Source of the DNA: Perkinsus olseni
Taxonomy: Eukaryota > Perkinsozoa > Perkinsida
Assembly (NCBI GenBank): GCA_013115125.1
Contig: JABANN010000540.1
Location: 1-22,430 of the forward strand
Direction of reading: 5' to 3'
DNA length: 22,430 nt
Part shown: positions 17,425 through 22,430 of the stretch, one piece after another
How the letters are laid out: every line of letters begins with the position of its first letter
Position numbering within the stretch: position 1 is the stretch's first letter
Made by a program: the position numbers and the translations under genes
Notes under the pieces: model-generated
Seen by the model: only the letters and a program-made list of their open reading frames with translations
Databases searched by the model: none
What the model was told of the DNA's origin: nothing

Positions 17425-18207
17425 ATGGCGGAAGAAGCGCTCGAGGAGGGCTTAAAAATGTAGTATGCCGGGATCGAACCTGCGTCGTTTGAACCCAATC
17501 GTCAGGTTCGGCCTCGACTCAAATGAGCGATCCAAACTGACTTGCAATAACGTCTACGTTCATGCCATCGTGCGTCCTCGGCCGGGCTTCTTCGACCCCG
17601 GCAAGGATGCCGAGGGAAACCCTCTCGGTGGTGAGCTCGTCAAGGCGCGGCTGTTGTCGTGGGGAAGACTGCTTGTCAGTTCCCACGACCAGTGGGGAGG
17701 TCGTTGGCTTCGTCGATTTGCATGGTAACGAGGAGGGAGCGAAAGTGTTCAAAGGACTCGGGTAAGAAGTTTTTTCGAATCAGTGTGGCGGGTCGGATTT
17801 TTACAAAATCGATCGCGTGATCGATAATGCTCCGCGGTTCAGATACGCGAAAGTTCGTTGGGAACCGGCCACTGAAGGAGGCAAATCGAGCTTATCCGAG
17901 TAAATCTAAATCGATCGTCAGGGCGCGCGCTAAGTGCATAGGCTTACTTTACGCAGGCACAGTATCGCTGAGACGTCGTCGGAGTTGCAAATTGTAGATG
18001 ATGAGACTGGACTTGTCGACAAGTTGGTTGGGGATACTATGGCGTAAGTCGGAGTATCTTTCGAACTCGCGAAATGCATGCTTAACCTCAAGATACTTCG
18101 GTCTTCCTCCTGATACGTTGGACGTTTTCACAGGGCCCAAGTTTGATGCCAAAAAGCGGCAGGTGAGCGATTCAACCCGCTGGTGGCCGAGTTGCCAGGC
18201 CCGTTAG
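17425..18207 (+). CDS. Small soluble protein of unknown family
   Basis: Exons 17425-17459, 17506-17630, 17680-17761, 17843-17899, 17963-18043, 18093-18162, then either read-through or a 36-nt in-frame intron (18163-18198) before GCC CGT TAG; about 152 or 164 aa. Starts MAEEALEEGLKMFGLDSNER; then NNVYVHAIVRPRPGFFDPGK, GEVVGFVDLHGNEEGAKVFK, YAKVRWEPATEGG, an acidic stretch (QIVDDETGLVDKLVGDTMA) and VFTGPKFDAKKRQ. No signal peptide or membrane span; looks like a compact globular protein, cytosolic or nuclear. Not recognised. Introns 1, 3, 4 and 5 each carry one of the recurrent elements. Confidence 0.72.
17460..17505 (+). repeat. T-arm intron, antisense
   Basis: 46 nt, GTAGTATGCCGGGATCGAAC then CTGCG. 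On the minus strand this is GCAGGTTCGATCCCGGC, ATACTAC, A, TTTTT; the A-run complementary to the terminator spills into the upstream exon (TTAAAAAT). Same T-arm as kinase intron 11. Confidence 0.8.
17762..17842 (+). repeat. Intron with ATCGATCGCG-GATCGAT palindrome
   Basis: 81 nt; the near-palindrome ATCGATCGCGTGATCGAT sits in the middle. Compare the perfect palindrome at 14794-14821, also within a probable intron. Confidence 0.6.
17900..17962 (+). repeat. Intron with AAATCGATC...GGGCGCGCGCT repeat
   Basis: 63 nt. Bases 17910-17933 (AAATCGATC, then GTCAGGGCGCGCGCT) match 14668-14691 (AAATCGATC, then ACTCGGGCGCGCGCT), each starting 6-10 nt from a donor GT. Confidence 0.65.
18044..18092 (+). 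repeat. GTATCTT-family intron with AAG/ATAC end
   Basis: 49 nt: donor GTAAGTCGGAGTATCTTTCG, end CTTAACCTCAAG followed by exon ATACTTC. GAGTATCTT and AAGATAC form the inverted ends, with the acceptor inside the right one. Confidence 0.75.
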
Positions 18208-18432
18208 TAGAACCATCAGGGCCCATCCCGCAAATGTTTACGCGTACACTTATGAAGTTGTTGTTCGATCCTTAGGAGTTACATGTAGTTGTTCTCTGTA
18301 TGTAGCTCAATGCGAAAACTTGAGGTGTACGTAGACTTAACTTAGTAATAGAGGAGACAGTGGCGATATCCAGCTCAGCTCAGCTCAGCTCAGCTTAGCC
18401 TAGCGTTGGCGTTGTGTGGTCCATTCTCGTAG
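18208..18432. other. Intergenic or 5' region of the TerD-like gene
   Basis: Contains a (CAGCT)5 pentamer run at 18371-18395. The first exon of the downstream gene should lie here or be supplied by trans-splicing; no in-phase ATG exon was found. Confidence 0.5.
18371..18395 (+). repeat. (CAGCT)5 tandem repeat
   Basis: Five exact CAGCT units followed by decayed TAGCC/TAGCG. Every unit overlaps CAG, so it also resembles a ladder of potential splice acceptors just upstream of the next coding exon. Confidence 0.9.
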
Positions 18433-19580
18433 TTGCCCCTTCTCGTGTATCGGGCCTCAGGCCTATCACCTGCGTCAATCGCGGACTGGTCCTGCGTCCC
18501 GTTTCCGACTAATGCCGTTCAGATTGATATCTTTTTGAAGTACTGGCAATCCGTTAAAGAAGAAAAAGAGGACGAATTCGGTCGGCCCGTGGCCCCCGGC
18601 ATTTCCCTCAATTGTGAAGTTTTCGATGCCGCGGGAAAGGCAATTGTAAGGGTCCCGTCGGCTGGGCTTCCCTCGATGATTTCTTCTCCTCTTCTCCAGG
18701 GCACTTTGAACAAAGTCGATTCTCATCTTTACAAATCTTCAATTCGACTGAAGGATCTTTCCGTCACCACTCAATCGATATTGAGTCTCGAACTGCATCG
18801 GCTGCCTGATAAGGTTAAGGGATTGGTGATCTCGGCCACCTGCTCTGAGGTGAGTAGCGCTCGCCCTGTTGATCGATTGTGATCTACGTGGTTGTGTTTT
18901 TTAGCAATACAAGCTGAGGCATTTCAGGAGCTTTGGATTTCATCCGAAAGGGTGAGGGCGGGGAGGTCGCGGGTTCGATTCCCGGTAGAGGAATCTTTGG
19001 CAGATATAATGTCGACTTGGCCGGTCTTGTGACTGAGCCGAAGGGCGCTGGGGGAGAAGTGAACGGTGCGTCGATTTGTGAAGGGAACGGCAGCTCTGGG
19101 GTGGCCCTGTTAGTGATGGTAAAGCAAAAGGTTGGGTCGGAGGTAAAAACATGCGGGGTGCAGGGATCGAACCGGGGACCTCGGTTTTCAGGGTGAGCGA
19201 TGGTTCGGAGTGAAAATTGATAAGAACGTCAGTGGAAGGATGCCCAAGGACATGAGACCAGTAAGGGAAAGGATCGTTGTTGAGTGAAGATCTTGCTATC
19301 TTGCGGTTCCTCAACGCTGTCTCGCAATTCGATCGTATGAGCTGCTTGCCTACACTATGAGTTTTACTAATAGGTCGACAGTGCAATAAACAGAGCGAAA
19401 GATACGTATCCGAGCCAATTACAACTCCTAGGGGTCGGTAGTCCCCTCCAGGGTATCCTGCCATCGTCCCCTTGTATGAATTTTTCAAATTACTCGGGAG
19501 AACCGAATCCTGTGAAGACGGGTGTTTTCCGCAGAGACGTACCACATTCCCCCCCCGGAGATTATAAATGTACGCCTTAG
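18433..19580 (+). CDS. Possible TerD-like beta-sandwich protein, 5' end unresolved
   Basis: Exons: 18433 or 18453 to 18645, 18700-18849, 18905-18951, 19004-19142, 19192-19260, 19374-19580 (TAG). All internal phases close. The order of motifs recalls TerD/stress-protein domains: a strand pair ISLNCEVFDAAGKAI, then SILSLELHRLPDKVKGLVIS (TerD: I-x-LdLskLPxdVxxIvf), then VALLVMVKQKVGSEGERWFG (TerD: a-l-l-g-e-l-y-r--g-W-f). No calcium-site aspartates are obvious, so the family call is weak. TerD proteins bind Ca2+ and act in stress or tellurite response in bacteria; eukaryotic copies are scattered. The tail (about 70 aa) is Pro/Ser-rich. Intron 18646-18699 is 54 nt, in frame. No start codon was found; the first exon lies upstream. 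Confidence 0.65.
18952..19003 (+). repeat. T-arm intron, sense
   Basis: 52 nt: GTGAGGGCGGGGAGGTCGCG, then GGTTCGATTCCCGG, TAGAGGA, A, TCTTTGGCAG. AGGTC plus T-stem GCGGG/CCCGG (four of five pairs). Confidence 0.85.
19143..19191 (+). repeat. T-arm intron, antisense
   Basis: 49 nt: GTAAAAACATGCGGGGTGCA, then GGGATCGAACCGGGGACCTC and GGTTTTCAG. On the minus strand AGGTCCCCGGTTCGATCC, then CTGC, ACCCCGC, A, TGTTTTTAC. Here the complement of the terminator T-run supplies the donor GTAAAAA. Confidence 0.85.
19288..19315 (+). repeat. GTTGAGGAATCGCAAGA-family element, reverse, in a TerD-like gene intron
   Basis: TCTTGCTATCTTGCGGTTCC then TCAACGCT, one base different from the copy at 2063-2091 over 23 nt. 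It lies inside the 113-nt intron 19261-19373, not at its end. Confidence 0.75.
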
Positions 19581-19614
19581 GCGTAGATTGGAAGAAAAAT
19601 TTTTCCCTAGGCGT

Positions 19615-21312
19615 ATGAATCGAGGCAGGAAAGTAAAAATCTCACTGTGCAGTGGGTAAATTGAGCGTTCCATGAAACCTGATTAACTACCCTCCGAGAC
19701 GTAAACTTACGAAAGCCTGGATTGATCCCTGTTTCCCCTTCATCGTAATACCGAAAGATGATCTAGTGGAGAGGGTCGCCTCAGCAATCGGCAATGATGT
19801 TCCCGGAACATTGTTCCGTCAGGTGCTCACCCAGATCTTCAATTCGACGAAGGATGAAGTCCGAAATGTTAAGTTCCGTAGAGACACCAACGGCAACTGC
19901 GTGGACATCGCCGTTGCCTTTGATGAATGTGAAGTTCACTATCGATCTGAGCAACGGGCTAAGGAGACGTTCAAGAAGCATTTCGAAGCTCTTACTGATA
20001 AATACAAGAAGGTATGGAGGGATGATGGCTCTTGAACCACGGTCGTCTGGAGAGGGCAGGGTTGATTGAGTGGCTTGTCGTCCGATTTGCGAGATGGTTA
20101 ATGGCTTTCAGAAATTGATGGCTTCGGGCGAGAATCCAGAGAAGGCCGCGGGATCGGCACAGAAGTACGCGGCTTTGCAGCTAAAGCAGACGAAGGGGAA
20201 GCAATTCCGAATACTCTGGAAGAAGAAGACGATAGAGAATATGAAGAAAGGGATGCATCCGGTAGGGTGGAGGGTCGGTGGTCGGGGAGGTTCTCTCTGC
20301 AAAAACTCGAGGGTGGGGGCTAGACCACGGTATCTCTGGTTGGTTGAAGATGCAACCATCGGCTCAGCGTATTAGGCAGGAAACTAGAGCTTCCCTCTTC
20401 AAGTGGCTAGCGCTAAAATTGGAGTATGATTTGTCATGGTCAAATTCGTTAGCGAAGTGCGGATAGCTTGGCACGCTGTTTTGCAAAGAGCGTTGATTAG
20501 TTGCCAAAAAGTGATTATGATTCATAATTGTCCGAGGGAAACTCTTCGAAAAGCCATCTCATGATCTATCAAATGTGGCGGACCGGCGAGTGACGGAATT
20601 TGAGTTCTGAACTTAGTGTTTGGATCAGATGAAAGCACAGTTACTAGCCAAGAAAGCAGCGATGGATGAAGCCATGTTCCTTGGTGAGGATGATCAACTG
20701 TTCTGCTTCGCTCCGCTAGGGAATCAGCATTTTTGTTAGGGCGGAAAGAGGAGGTGATGGAGCAAGTAAGGAGAGAAGCGGAGGAGGAACGACTCAATCT
20801 CGAGTTAGCGAATAACGCTGCGAAGGAAAGATACGATTCGACATGGGGAGGAAAGGTGAGTCTGGTTGGAGTGGTTGAGGGCACTATCTCGAAGTGAATG
20901 TAGTAGTAGAACGACACAAGAGTAGATTAAGCGAGTGTGGAGAAGGCGAGAGAATTGGAGTCATTAACGGGACACTAGTATGATGAAGTGCTATGTAGAC
21001 AGGGCGATTGAAGTACTGATAATACCGCAGCAACAAGGGAGCTAGGCTCAGACCATTCTGAGAACGGGCGTGTTAGTGCGACTCGAACGTTTTTATTCGA
21101 ACGAGAGAATGTGCGTGATTTTCATCTTCTCACGACTGGAGGAGTCTTGGCGAGTTGTTGTTCAGGTCAGTAATTGGTACGGCAGTTGGTTCGGCGAAGG
21201 ACGCGATGATACTGCTGATGCGATGGGGGCGGGTGAGGTGATGGAGGGAGATGGAAAGAAGAAAAAGAAGAAAAGCCGACGGCAGGCATCGAAGACGAAC
21301 TCCTGGTTTTGA
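19615..21312 (+). CDS. Lysine-rich coiled-coil protein, 266 aa, family unknown
   Basis: Exons 19615-19651, 19716-20011, 20112-20261, 20629-20683, 20740-20855, 21166-21312 (TGA). They total 801 nt with all phases closing; the first exon (MNRGRKVKISLC) is the least sure. The N-terminal half is globular (WIDPCFPFIVIPKDDLVERV, DVPGTLFRQVLTQIF, VDIAVAFDECEVHYRSEQRA). Then come charged helices (KETFKKHFEALTDKYKK, GRKEEVMEQVRREAEEERLN) likely to form a coiled coil, NWYGSWFGEG, and a C-terminal KKKKKKSRRQ cluster ending NSWF. The basic cluster could be a nuclear or nucleolar signal. Not recognised. It starts 35 bp after the stop of the TerD-like gene, same strand. Confidence 0.65.
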
Positions 21313-22430
21313 TGTCCATGATTGGCGCATGCAGTCGTGAAAGCCTTTGGTGTTGTGTGGGAGGAAGTTCCTGCGGAATTGCTCCGCTGGCTTCGGACGA
21401 GAACTCCGCTAGCACTGCATAAGCCATTGAATTCACGCCTGCAGGCAGGTGAGACTTACGATCCTGACTGAACATGTTCGAAGCCGTACTCTCGCGCCTG
21501 TGACCAATTTGCCCACCTCTCAGTACGGCACTGCGTTCTGCACAGAGTTGATTGACCGGTCAATTTATTGGGCGAGTTTAAAGCGAGGCGCGCGCGATCG
21601 CGATTAGGAGGGAACATATGGGGACGAGACCTGAGTGCCTCCACGATCTGGACGAGTTTTTTGGTCCAGAAGACAAGCATGACCCACACTGTGGGGTGAA
21701 CGTCTCGCGCCGTAAGTTGCGGCTATAGCTAGTTACTAGCTGCTAGTATATCCGAGTCACCACGGGGTTGCTATCAGCCGACATTCTGAGGTCGAGGATA
21801 TCGACTTAATATCGACGAAGAATCGGTGCGTGGGTCAAATCTAGCTGGTATCAAATCCGGAATTCACATCATGATTTTGATGATGAATGAACCACTGACC
21901 TACCATTATTGTTTTGCGGGCAGGCCGACCTTGTTTCTTCGCATTGTATATCCCATGGACTGGGGGATAGCGCGTAAAAAATGAATGAAAGTACGAGATG
22001 GAATTCGACTGGATAGCGAAGGGATCTCAGGAGATGGATCAAAGTCTCGATTCTGTACTCACTTGGCACGTTCGCGTGATGGAGTTTGGGGAGACACCCA
22101 TCGCGCTGCGCAATTCGCGCACCGACGGCTGGCTAGCGATGACGCCTCCATCGACTCGACCGGTGCTGCGTTAATGCGTCGAGTAGACTGGCATACATTC
22201 CTCGCTAGAGGTACAGCGCACGATTCCCGGACACCGGTCCCCGAGTTCTTCCATGAGGGAAGTTCCATCATCGTCGCATGTGGAACAACATGATTCCTCA
22301 ACGCTCACGGCGCTGTTACTTTTGATTGTCATGGTGAGAAATAGAGTTGATCAACAACAAATGGGTATCTTACCGAATCTTCCAATCGGAATCACGCCGT
22401 GAGCCTCACCGAGGGGCGTCAAGGCCCTCT
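21313..22430. other. Right edge without assignable gene
   Basis: Both strands carry only short open frames. GATTCCTCAACGCTC at about 22291-22305 matches the GTTGAGGAATC family inverted, and GGGTATCTTACCG at about 22361-22373 matches the GTATCTTA family, so introns of another gene probably lie here, but no exons could be joined. Confidence 0.4.

Overview
This window is nuclear DNA of a unicellular eukaryote with intron-rich, closely packed genes on both strands. Introns are GT-AG, mostly 42-80 nt, and stops are TAA/TAG/TGA. An alveolate or stramenopile-like protist (for example a perkinsid or dinoflagellate relative) would fit, but the sequence alone does not settle the lineage. Gene models were joined by hand, requiring GT-AG borders and a reading frame that closes across every exon.

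Layout. (1) <1-2196, plus: end of a gene for an acidic, repeat-bearing protein with a basic tail. (2) 2560-4251, plus: dihydroxyacetone kinase, essentially complete. (3) 4410-6150, minus: seven-membrane-span protein of the plant TOM1/TOM3/THH1 type, 10 exons, with an intact tRNA-Arg(ACG) inside intron 1. (4) 6553-10472, minus: a 15-exon, 766-codon receptor-like/Pelle-type protein kinase with a proline-rich tail and a C-terminal UBA domain. (5) 10473-15299: poor in recognisable genes. It holds a 410-bp inverted-repeat mobile element (11309-11718) and one probable unresolved gene (14426-15099). (6) 15300-17214, plus: 9-exon membrane protein. (7) 17425-18207, plus: small unknown protein. (8) 18433-19580, plus: possible TerD-like beta-sandwich protein. 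(9) 19615-21312, plus: 6-exon lysine-rich coiled-coil protein. (10) 21313-22430: nothing assignable.

The most interesting content is the introns. Many belong to a few recurring short sequence families and look like introners (intron-generating elements). One family carries a tRNA T-arm (GGTTCGATCC core), often followed by a T-run, in either orientation; at least ten introns have it, and the intact intronic tRNA-Arg may be a relative. A second family carries GTATCTTAG/CTAAGATAC inverted ends, and exons starting ATAC after the splice site are strikingly over-represented. A third carries GTTGAGGAATCGCAAGA, and the same sequence is tandemly repeated inside coding DNA of the first gene. Two further repeats (GTGGCGCG-GTGACG and ATCGATCGCG-GATCGAT/GCGCGCGCT) also recur in introns, and the first also lies in exons. 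No operon-like functional link between neighbouring genes is evident.
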